Shown here: in pieces, positions 25,031-30,809 of the stretch
Layout: every line of letters starts with the position of its first letter
Position numbering within the stretch: the first letter of the stretch is position 1
From: CAMCTV01 sp964420985
GTDB lineage: Bacteria > Bacteroidota > Bacteroidia > Flavobacteriales_D > Sanyastnellaceae
DNA: 30,809 bases
NCBI GenBank assembly: GCA_964420985.1
Contig: CAYQUT010000028.1
Location: forward strand, 1-30,809
Direction of reading: 5' to 3'
Translations under genes and position numbers: made by a program
The notes under the pieces: generated by a model
Database searches by the model: none
What the model saw: only the letters and a program-made list of their open reading frames with translations
Told to the model about the DNA's origin: nothing

Positions 25031-25557
25031 GTGCAGAGTTGTTGTTGAACATCGCCCATGAAATAGTAACTCTGCGTTTTGCCATCCTTTCGGAGATTTA
25101 CCAAATTCTTTTGATCCTCAAACTGATCAAAGAAAAAAGTCTGTCGCAATTGTATTTTCTGAAACCACCACCGTTCACCTTTAACAGTGCCATCCAAAGC
25201 CTTTTTTTTCTCCATCTCATCATCCCCCAATCCATTACTTTCCAAATACAAATAAATCACATCTCCCTCACGCTCCATGCCAATGGGCAATAGTTGAACG
25301 GACAACCCTTGCTCAGTTTTGAGCTGAAATACTTCTTGAACATACTGAAAAACATGTTGCTCAAAAATGGCGGAATCGTTATTTTTAATGTTGTATTTTA
25401 ATTCCATTTCCTTTTCTAGGTCATCAGTGAAAACACGGATGGTGCAATTGACTCTAAACGTTTTTTCATTCCACTCCAATAGCGTTTCAGAAAAATGAAA
25501 TTGATGGGAAAATGAAAAACAAACCATGACCACCAATGCCAATAAATATTTTTTCAT
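25021..25557 (-). CDS. DUF6702-like exported protein
   Basis: The product has 178 residues with a short signal peptide (KKYLLALVVMVCFSFSHQ). It then shows FHFSETLLEWNEKTFRVNCT and RVFTDDLEKEME, which I recognise as the Bacteroidota family DUF6702, of unknown function. The rest is beta-rich (VIYLYLESNGL, then LRQTFFFDQFEDQKNLVNLR). It is probably periplasmic or outer-membrane associated. The gene overlaps nth by ten bases and is divergent from the DHH phosphoesterase gene, 49 bases away. A promoter box lies only four bases before its ATG. Confidence 0.75.
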   Translation of the reverse strand: MKKYLLALVVMVCFSFSHQFHFSETLLEWNEKTFRVNCTIRVFTDDLEKEMELKYNIKNNDSAIFEQHVFQYVQEVFQLKTEQGLSVQLLPIGMEREGDVIYLYLESNGLGDDEMEKKKALDGTVKGERWWFQKIQLRQTFFFDQFEDQKNLVNLRKDGKTQSYYFMGDVQQQLCTWP

Positions 25558-25561
25558 GTGG

Positions 25562-25590
25562 GAAAATTAATTCAATTTCCTTGTCACAAA
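25562..25590 (-). promoter_or_regulatory. Promoter of the DUF6702-nth pair
   Basis: On the minus strand TTTG (25587-25590) is followed after 17 bases by TAATTTTC (25562-25569), one base off TAnnTTTG. The ATG follows after only four bases (CCAC), so the transcript would be leaderless or nearly so. Confidence 0.5.
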
Positions 25591-25594
25591 GCCC

Positions 25595-25602
25595 TAATTT
25601 TG
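25595..25602 (+). promoter_or_regulatory. -7 box for the DHH phosphoesterase operon
   Basis: TAATTTTG fits TAnnTTTG exactly and is separated from the ATG by only four bases (AGTC). The predicted start of transcription therefore falls at or next to the start codon. No TTG is seen at normal spacing. The distance equals that between the tRNA-Ser box and the first tRNA base. Confidence 0.5.
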
Positions 25603-25606
25603 AGTC

Positions 25607-26617
25607 ATGGCAAGGATTCTAACAGCGGCCGACAAGGCCAGTATTGCGCAATGGGTATCAGATGCCCAATACATTACTATTTTCTCACACCAAAGTCCCG
25701 ATGGCGATGCCGTAGGTTCCTCTTTGGGATTGGCCAATGTGCTTAAAAGTATAGGCAAAGATGTGACAGTCATTTTGCCCGATGAACTTCCTGCATTCTA
25801 TCAATTTTTAGCAGGCGTTGAAGAGATTCTTTTCTTTCACAATGACAAAGACGCTGTACTGGATGCCATTGCCCAGTCCGATTTGCGCTTCTATTTGGAT
25901 TTTAATCGTTTGGACCGCGTTGGTCAGGACTTCTCACAGCACTTGTTGGGTTATACAGGCAACAGCGTGATGATTGATCACCACCAACAACCCGAAGAGG
26001 TAGCCAAAGTGTTGTTCTCTGATACAACCTTTACCAGCACCTCTGAGATGATATTTCAATTGGTAAGCCAAATGAATTGGCTGGATCACTTGAACTTGGC
26101 CGCAATGGAAGCCATTTATACAGGTGTGGTAACCGATACGGGCTCTTTCCGTTTCCCAGTTGTGACCCACGAAACCCATGAAATGGTCGCCTTTCTATTG
26201 AAGCGTGGATTGAACCATGCCAAAATTCACCAAGAGGTCTACGATACCCAAAACTTTAATCGATTGCAGTTAACAGGATATGCACTGGGTCAAAAGTTGG
26301 TATATCGACCCGAAAAAAAATTGGCATATATTACATTGTCCCAAGAAGAACTAAATCGCTTCAACCACCAATCGGGCGACACGGAGGGCTTGGTCAATCA
26401 AGCACTTTCTATTGGTGGGGTAGACATGGCCGTCTTTCTGCGTGAGGCCGATGAACCAGGTATAGTGCGCTGCAGTTTCCGTTCCAAAGGGGACAAGGAT
26501 GTCAACCTTTTTGCACGCCAATCATGGAACGGCGGTGGTCACAAAAATGCAGCGGGTGGAAGATTCTACGGTACGTTGCAAGAGGCTATCGATCAACTTG
26601 AATCATTAACAGCATGA
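25607..26617 (+). CDS. DHH/DHHA1 phosphoesterase, NrnA-type oligoribonuclease/pAp phosphatase
   Basis: The cytoplasmic product has 336 residues. It probably degrades very short oligonucleotides and dephosphorylates 3'-phosphoadenosine 5'-phosphate. Metal ligands of the DHH domain are visible: HQSPDGDAVGSS (28-39, Asp32 and Asp34), Asp98 in YLDFNRLDRVG, the DHH motif IDHHQQ (124-126) and Asp177 in VTDTGSFRF. The DHHA1 domain ends with GGGHKNAAGGRF near 310. The start is the usual short distance before the first motif. The next gene overlaps its end by four bases. The adjacency to an FKBP lipoprotein gene resembles the nrnA-gldI pairing I recall from flavobacteria. Confidence 0.92.
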   Translation: MARILTAADKASIAQWVSDAQYITIFSHQSPDGDAVGSSLGLANVLKSIGKDVTVILPDELPAFYQFLAGVEEILFFHNDKDAVLDAIAQSDLRFYLDFNRLDRVGQDFSQHLLGYTGNSVMIDHHQQPEEVAKVLFSDTTFTSTSEMIFQLVSQMNWLDHLNLAAMEAIYTGVVTDTGSFRFPVVTHETHEMVAFLLKRGLNHAKIHQEVYDTQNFNRLQLTGYALGQKLVYRPEKKLAYITLSQEELNRFNHQSGDTEGLVNQALSIGGVDMAVFLREADEPGIVRCSFRSKGDKDVNLFARQSWNGGGHKNAAGGRFYGTLQEAIDQLESLTA

Positions 26618-27114
26618 GATACTTTCTTTTCCTATTGATAGCCCTCATGGCTTGCGGTGATCCTCAGCCCAATGTTCCTTCCGATGCCGAAATTCAATCG
26701 CAATTGTTGGAGATGAACAAAGAAAAGAGCAAAGAGGAATCAACCTTGATTCAAAAGTTCATCGCACAAAAGAAATGGAACATGATGCACAATGGGGGAG
26801 GGTTGTATTATGAGATAACTGAAAAAGGTAGAGGGATTCCGGTGGAGAATGGAATGACGGTGGCCATTGCATTCAAGGTTTTCTTGTTGGATGGAACCCA
26901 GTGCTATGAGACCATTGCAGCTGATCCTGTGCGTTTCAAGGTAGGCAAGGATCATGTCGAATCAGGCTTGCACCAATTGATGCCACTCTTGCACAAAGGC
27001 GACCGTGTTCGTGTTGTACTCCCCTCCGTTCTTGCTTTTGGTTTTACAGGTGATAAGAAAAAGATTCCCGGAGACACTCCTTTGTATTACGAAATAGTTG
27101 TTTTAAATGACTAA
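26614..27114 (+). CDS. FKBP-type peptidyl-prolyl isomerase lipoprotein, GldI-like
   Basis: The product is a 166-residue lipoprotein with lipobox ALMAC (Cys14), a charged helical stalk (about 28-55), and an FKBP domain from about 60 to the end: GRGIPVENGMTVAIAFKVFL, then VESGLHQLMPLLHKGDRVRV, then IPGDTPLYYEIVVL. This is the normal FKBP order. The tryptophan at the floor of the active site of FKBP12 (VIxGW) is replaced (VESGL). It should help fold exported proteins in the periplasm. GldI, an FKBP lipoprotein needed for flavobacterial gliding, has the same layout, but assigning that name needs a phylogeny. It is translationally coupled to the phosphoesterase gene and overlapped by eight bases by the next gene. 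Confidence 0.85.
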   Translation: MRYFLFLLIALMACGDPQPNVPSDAEIQSQLLEMNKEKSKEESTLIQKFIAQKKWNMMHNGGGLYYEITEKGRGIPVENGMTVAIAFKVFLLDGTQCYETIAADPVRFKVGKDHVESGLHQLMPLLHKGDRVRVVLPSVLAFGFTGDKKKIPGDTPLYYEIVVLND

Positions 27115-27898
27115 AAGATCCCTTGTTTATTTAGCTGTTGCCATTGCGTTTTTGCTGCCTGGCTGCGATGATGGCCTTGGTCCTTGGCAGGAGCAACTCA
27201 TTGCTTTTGGTGAAGGGGAGGCCACTGTTGCATCAGTACATCGGGCGTGGTCCATGGTCTATTATTTGGATGAAAATCTACATGTGGTAGACAGTCAATA
27301 TGTTTATGTCTCCAAACAAACCGCGGTGCATCAGCCCTTTCAAGAGCGAATCAATGTGTTGCACGAGGGAGATATCAAGCAATGGGAGGTTGTGTCGGAA
27401 ACCAAATTGAAATGCTTAGAAAAAATCCCGACCAATGCAAAGTGGCTGAGAATACAATGCATTCAATTGTTGACAGAATCGGAATGGAAAAAGCAATTGA
27501 TGGATTTGGTACAAACAGGAGAGTTGACGGAAGAGAAGGCGATTGAATATTTTTCACAAGAAAATTTCGAAGAGAAAAGACCCGGGCTGGCCTGGCATTG
27601 GTTGCGCAAGGGCACTCAATCGCCTATTCAGGATTCTGCCGAGGTAATCACCCACATTGGAACAACGCTGCTGAACGGTCAAAGCGTGGGTCGCTCTTTT
27701 ACCTTGCAAGCCAAAAAAGGACAACCCGACCAATGGGCACCCGCTGTGCAATGGGTGTTGAAGTATTTGGCGGACGGGGATTCGGTTGAGATCATCGCCA
27801 AGTCTGATTTTGCCTTTAGTACCCAGGGCTCAGCAGCATTGGGCATTCCCGGCCAAACTCCGTTAATTTTTCACCTCGGAGTGCGTTCAATCCAATAA
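27107..27898 (+). CDS. Lipoprotein with degenerate FKBP-like C-terminal domain
   Basis: This 263-residue lipoprotein has lipobox LLPGC (Cys20). The first two thirds are not recognised: beta-rich to about 105, then helices (TESEWKKQLMDLVQTGELTE, then EKAIEYFSQENFEEK). The last 70 residues look like a worn FKBP half: GRSFTLQAKKG, AVQWVLKYLADGDSVEIIAK, SDFAFSTQGSAALGIPGQTP, LIFHLGVRSI. This parallels the end of the preceding gene. A possible FKBP-like half near 40-105 would make it a two-domain protein, but I cannot confirm that. It overlaps the preceding gene by eight bases, so it probably acts with it in the periplasm. Isomerase activity is doubtful. Confidence 0.7.
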   Translation: MTKRSLVYLAVAIAFLLPGCDDGLGPWQEQLIAFGEGEATVASVHRAWSMVYYLDENLHVVDSQYVYVSKQTAVHQPFQERINVLHEGDIKQWEVVSETKLKCLEKIPTNAKWLRIQCIQLLTESEWKKQLMDLVQTGELTEEKAIEYFSQENFEEKRPGLAWHWLRKGTQSPIQDSAEVITHIGTTLLNGQSVGRSFTLQAKKGQPDQWAPAVQWVLKYLADGDSVEIIAKSDFAFSTQGSAALGIPGQTPLIFHLGVRSIQ

Positions 27899-27915
27899 GG
27901 TTGTAACATTGTGCC

Positions 27916-28491
27916 ATGATTGATTTGACACCCAGTGCAGACCAGTTTATAGAGAGGGGAAGCCTTTTGTTGGCAGAACCCTTCATCAGCGATCCTTTCT
28001 TTAAACGCACCGTTATCCTGGTTTGTGATCACGGCAAGGAAGGAAGTTTCGGATTTGTATTGAACAACTACGTAGAGGTGGAGCTGTCTCAATTGATAGA
28101 GGATTTTCCGGATGATAAAATTCACGTCTCTATTGGTGGTCCCGTCAAGTCTTCCAATTTGTTTTATCTCCACACCAAGGGAGAGGTCATTCCCAATAGT
28201 GTCGCCATCATGGATGGATTGTACTTCGGTGGTGATTTTGATGTGCTCAAAGAGAAAGTGGTGAATGGTGAGGTGGCGCTGAAAGACGTGCGTTTCTTTT
28301 TGGGATACAGCGGCTGGGGAGTGGGGCAGTTGGATGATGAGTTGGGAGAGAAAAGTTGGTTTGTCACAAAAGTCAACGCCGCCACCGTGATGCATTTTGA
28401 TGAGAAAGACATGTGGCGCGGCATCATGAGAAAGTTAGGGAAGAAAGGTCAACTGGTGGCCAATTTCCCAGAGGATCCAGAATTGAATTAA
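27916..28491 (+). CDS. YqgE/AlgH family protein (DUF179)
   Basis: This 191-residue protein spans the whole family length. Typical blocks are RGSLLLAEPFISDPFFKRTV (with VILVCDHGKEGSFGFVLN following), IHVSIGGPVKSSNLFYLH, FFLGYSGWGVGQLDDEL and the end WRGIMRKLG. There is no signal peptide, so it is cytoplasmic. The biochemical role of the family is not established, although a link to alginate regulation gave it one of its names. It lies 17 bases after the second FKBP-like gene and one base before the thioesterase gene, so all belong to one transcription unit. Confidence 0.92.
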   Translation: MIDLTPSADQFIERGSLLLAEPFISDPFFKRTVILVCDHGKEGSFGFVLNNYVEVELSQLIEDFPDDKIHVSIGGPVKSSNLFYLHTKGEVIPNSVAIMDGLYFGGDFDVLKEKVVNGEVALKDVRFFLGYSGWGVGQLDDELGEKSWFVTKVNAATVMHFDEKDMWRGIMRKLGKKGQLVANFPEDPELN

Positions 28492-28492
28492 T

Positions 28493-28909
28493 ATGAAATT
28501 GTACCGACCCGAAATCAGATTCAGGGACATGGACGCCATGGGCCACGTGAACAACGCTACTTATTTTTCTTATATGGAACAAGCTAGGATTCATTACTTC
28601 AGAGATCTCAGGGTAGAGAAGTGGAATTGGATTGAGGAAGGTGTGGTGGTGGCCAAGAATGAATTGAATTACAAGGTGCCCTTGTTCTTTGATGATGAGG
28701 TGGTCATCAAAACCCATTGCTCCCATTTGGGGAATAAAAGTTTGACCTTGGATTCATCCATCTATAAAATGGTCAATGGCCAAGAGGTATTGGCCGCACA
28801 GGGCTTGTGTGTATTGGTGTCGTTCAACCACAAGACACAACAAACCCAGGATATACCTGGGTTTTGGAGAGAAATCTTGCAAAAAGATTTAGAGGAAAAT
28901 CAACACTAG
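28493..28909 (+). CDS. Acyl-CoA thioesterase of the 4HBT hot-dog family
   Basis: The 138-residue single hot-dog domain has the 4-hydroxybenzoyl-CoA thioesterase signature RFRDMDAMGHVNNATYFSYM. Asp14 is in the position of the catalytic Asp17 of the Pseudomonas enzyme. The rest (LNYKVPLFFDDEVVIKTHC, then LAAQGLCVLVSFN) is typical of YbgC/FadM-like proteins. It hydrolyses an acyl-CoA in the cytoplasm; the chain is unknown. It starts one base after the YqgE gene ends. It is the last gene of the plus-strand run, overlapping the end of the convergent LTD gene by four bases. Confidence 0.93.
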   Translation: MKLYRPEIRFRDMDAMGHVNNATYFSYMEQARIHYFRDLRVEKWNWIEEGVVVAKNELNYKVPLFFDDEVVIKTHCSHLGNKSLTLDSSIYKMVNGQEVLAAQGLCVLVSFNHKTQQTQDIPGFWREILQKDLEENQH

Positions 28910-30543
28910 ATTTTTTCTATCTTCATTCCTTGGTTGTTTCCAAATACAATATAGTATTGTCCCTTGGCCAATCCGCTCAGGTCTGCCAACATGGTATTTT
29001 TACCTTGCTTCACCAAATTGCCATTGACATCATACAATCTAAAATCCTGCGCCACCTTCCAACGCACTTCATCCGCAGTGGGGTTGGGATAAAGCTGAAG
29101 TGACTCCGTCTTTGAATCAGCTACACCATTTGGGTTGGTGCCATTGCTGGTTCCTGGGGTTACAGTGCTATTGGTGGTGAACTGAATCCAGTTGTTGTAC
29201 CCATCGTATTGACGACCAAAGGTGGTGTCACCGCCCATAAAACCCCATTGCACTTCATCCACCAAACTGAAACCATCTGTACTGTAAATACCCGCATATT
29301 CACCACCGTTGGACAAGCTGAAATTGGCATGCAAGACACCTTGGTTCAAATCGGCATCGCAGAAAAACAATTTCCAGCCACCGGCAGGAATGGTAACGCT
29401 ATCGGGATAGGTGGCCGGGATTTGCCATTTGTTGCGGATATCGGGGTTGTCTGTGAGGTAGTAGCCACCCAGATGAATTGGAGTCGAGAGTGGATTGTAA
29501 ATCTCAATCCAGTCCTCAAACTCACCAAAGTTGTCGGTGATGCTGGCCACATTCTTGGCCATGATTTCGTTGATTTTTACGGCTGCTCCAGGAGCCACAA
29601 ATAAAGTGTTGGAGGCAGTAGGTGTGGGTGAAGTAAAATTGATGCTGCTTACGCCGCCATCCACATTTCTTCCCCAGCTTTGGTCAGCAGCGATGGTAGA
29701 GAAGTTGTAATTGTCTACAACCGTTGTGCCGTTCGGAGCCAAAATCTTGACATTCCCCGTTGTTCCCAAAGACAAATTCAAGTGCATTGTGCCTTGGCTC
29801 AAATCATTGTCAAACCATACAACGCGAAATTGACCTGCAGGAATGATGGTCTCCGTGGGGGCATTGGCGGGAATGGTGTAATTGGAACCATTGGCTTGGA
29901 TGATATAGCTGGCCAAGTTCACTTGATAACCATTGGGATTGTAAATCTCTACCCAAGGTTCGTATTCAAACTGCAAGTCGTGAATGGTGTTGGTATTCAC
30001 CGTTTGCAGCTCGTTGATAAAAAGCAATTCGCCGTTCATGTTGATGATCTCTTGGTTGTCGGAGTTCCAAGTAGTGTTATTGAAATATTGCCATGTAGGA
30101 CAACCATCGCAAGTTCTTCCGTAGCTGATATCCGTGGCCAGCGGCAAATAAGAGATGCTATCAATGATCGTTACACCATCAGGATCGGTGAGGAAAACCG
30201 TTTCGCCGCCTGACTTCAAAGTAAAGTTGGTATGGTTGGACCCTTGGGTGGCATTGTCGTTATCGCACCAGAAAACAATGTGACTATTGGGCAGGACAGT
30301 AGTCAAAGCGGGATCGTTGGGGATCTGAAATTTGGTTAGGAGAAGGGGATCGTCGCTCAAATAGTAACCGCCCAAATTCAAAATACCGCCCGTATTGTAA
30401 ATCTCCAACCAGTCGTCGTATTCAAAAAACTCGTCCATTTGGTCGTTGGTATTGGAGGCGACAATTTCATTGATAAACAGCGATTGCCCATGCGCCCATG
30501 AAAAAGCGCACAGCGAAAGCAGGAAAGTAAATATCGATTTCAT
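28906..30543 (-). CDS. Secreted triple lamin-tail-domain protein with T9SS type A sorting tail
   Basis: 545 residues are encoded from the ATG at 30543. The frame stays open to 30729, but that extension crosses a promoter and a repeat element, and a clean signal peptide begins at 30543 (KSIFTFLLSLCAFSWAHGQS). Three LTD domains follow, each opening with INE and a D/E-W-x-EIYN core: FINEIVASN with DDWLEIYNTGG, FINELQTVN with EPWVEIYNPNG, and INEIMAKN with EDWIEIYNPLS. The last 70 residues are a type A tail (ESLQLYPNPTADEVRWKV, then RLYDVNGNLV, then GLAKGQYYIVF, ending KIEKI). It should be a surface or secreted protein attached through the T9SS. LTD domains occur in many exported proteins without a defined function. 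The similar N-terminal LTD of the gene at 104-2671 suggests related roles. Confidence 0.9.
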   Translation of the reverse strand: MKSIFTFLLSLCAFSWAHGQSLFINEIVASNTNDQMDEFFEYDDWLEIYNTGGILNLGGYYLSDDPLLLTKFQIPNDPALTTVLPNSHIVFWCDNDNATQGSNHTNFTLKSGGETVFLTDPDGVTIIDSISYLPLATDISYGRTCDGCPTWQYFNNTTWNSDNQEIINMNGELLFINELQTVNTNTIHDLQFEYEPWVEIYNPNGYQVNLASYIIQANGSNYTIPANAPTETIIPAGQFRVVWFDNDLSQGTMHLNLSLGTTGNVKILAPNGTTVVDNYNFSTIAADQSWGRNVDGGVSSINFTSPTPTASNTLFVAPGAAVKINEIMAKNVASITDNFGEFEDWIEIYNPLSTPIHLGGYYLTDNPDIRNKWQIPATYPDSVTIPAGGWKLFFCDADLNQGVLHANFSLSNGGEYAGIYSTDGFSLVDEVQWGFMGGDTTFGRQYDGYNNWIQFTTNSTVTPGTSNGTNPNGVADSKTESLQLYPNPTADEVRWKVAQDFRLYDVNGNLVKQGKNTMLADLSGLAKGQYYIVFGNNQGMKIEKI

Positions 30544-30568
30544 AGAAACAATAATACGCCCAAAAAGG

Positions 30569-30597
30569 CAAACGTAACCCACGCTTAACAAATTCAA
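30569..30597 (-). promoter_or_regulatory. Promoter of the triple-LTD gene
   Basis: On the minus strand TTG (30595-30597) is followed after 18 bases by TACGTTTG (30569-30576). This matches the Bacteroidota TTG and TAnnTTTG pattern at normal spacing and is the best promoter in the window. It lies 25 bases before the ATG at 30543 and supports that start over the longer frame. Confidence 0.75.
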
Positions 30598-30641
30598 TGA
30601 GCAGACAAAAGTCAGTATTTCAATCCGCCGCATTTGGCTGT

Positions 30642-30740
30642 GCCCCCCGCTGCGCGGCGGTCGGGCTGTCCGCTGTATCTTTTGGGAAGTGGTCGCTTTG
30701 CTCCCTTCCCAAAAGGATGCCGCTTCCATCCCTCACAGGG
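30642..30740. repeat. GC-rich dispersed hairpin repeat of Bacteroidota type
   Basis: This stretch is far richer in GC than its surroundings. It contains a perfect 11-bp inverted repeat CTTTTGGGAAG (30679-30689) and CTTCCCAAAAG (30705-30715) around a 15-base loop. The stem extends imperfectly outward, with GGGCTGTCCGCTGTATC on the left facing GGATGCCGCTTCCATCCC on the right. From memory, close relatives of this sequence recur between genes in many Bacteroidota genomes. No function is known to me, and only one copy is in this window. Confidence 0.6.
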
Positions 30741-30759
30741 GTCGATATTTAATGTTTCA

Positions 30760-30801
30760 AAATTCCTAAAACTTTTGATTTTGAGGAAGTTTTAGGAATT
30801 T
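30760..30801. terminator. 15-bp inverted repeat at the right edge, possible terminator for a gene to the right
   Basis: AAATTCCTAAAACTT (30760-30774) and AAGTTTTAGGAATTT (30787-30801) are perfect complements around 12 bases. Read leftward, the stem ends in a T run (GGAATTTTG). It could therefore end a minus-strand gene lying beyond the right edge. Read rightward it is followed by GGGGAGG, unlike a terminator. Confidence 0.45.
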
Positions 30802-30809
30802 GGGGAGGT

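Noticed and set aside
27871..28395. Minus-strand frame of 174 codons opposite the YqgE gene
   Set aside because: The plus-strand frame is a clear family member of full length. The reverse frame shows no recognisable motif.
29209..30213. Plus-strand frames of 131 and 177 codons opposite the triple-LTD gene
   Set aside because: They are shadows of the LTD repeats; the minus-strand frame has signal peptide, domains and sorting tail.
30544..30729. N-terminal extension of the triple-LTD gene to an ATG at 30729
   Set aside because: It crosses a well-formed promoter (30569-30597) and a GC-rich repeat, and would put 62 unrelated residues in front of a normal signal peptide.

Overview
The window reads as a chromosomal segment of a member of the Bacteroidota, probably of the order Flavobacteriales. 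The evidence is type IX secretion (T9SS) cargo with both C-terminal sorting signals (type A and the gliding-motility-associated type B), a PorP/SprF-family outer-membrane protein, a GldI-like FKBP lipoprotein, Bacteroidota -7 promoter boxes (TAnnTTTG) in front of several genes, and almost no Shine-Dalgarno sequences. I cannot name a genus from the sequence alone.

Layout. The left edge (1-53, minus) is the 5' part of a tRNA-Ser(UGA) with its own promoter. Next comes a minus-strand gene for a secreted lamin-tail/SprB-repeat/Ig-like protein with a type B sorting domain (104-2671). A tight minus-strand operon follows (6069 down to 2771): PAS/HisKA_2 histidine kinase, stand-alone receiver, family 2 glycosyltransferase, and NeuB-family nonulosonate synthase. 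Divergent from it is fabI (6143-6958), whose terminator hairpin lies inside the end of a convergent ATP-grasp-like gene (6962-7813).

The centre (7925-21141) is one giant gene interrupted by a 100-N assembly gap (9603-9702). It encodes at least about 4,400 residues: a signal peptide, about 22 MopE-type Asp/Cys-rich metal-binding repeats, 28 Ig-like modules, five more MopE-type repeats, and a type B T9SS sorting domain. It is followed four bases later by porP/sprF and then by a lipoprotein with TPR, PD40 propeller and SPOR domains. The three look like a cassette of cargo, its outer-membrane partner and a periplasmic lipoprotein.

The right third is mostly housekeeping. It holds an endonuclease III without the iron-sulfur cysteines and a DUF6702-type protein (minus). 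Divergent from these is a plus-strand run of DHH/NrnA phosphoesterase, FKBP lipoprotein, degenerate FKBP-like lipoprotein, YqgE/AlgH protein and 4HBT thioesterase. Converging on that run is a gene for a three-LTD-domain secreted protein with a type A sorting tail (28906-30543). The last 266 bases carry that gene's promoter, a GC-rich hairpin of the type dispersed in Bacteroidota genomes, and a 15-bp inverted repeat. No stretch above 300 bases lacks a gene.

The most interesting parts are the giant MopE/Ig/MopE protein with its exact 229-residue super-repeat, and the SPOR-ended PorE-like lipoprotein beside it. Also worth attention are the cluster-less endonuclease III and a divergent promoter pair that would give nearly leaderless mRNAs.
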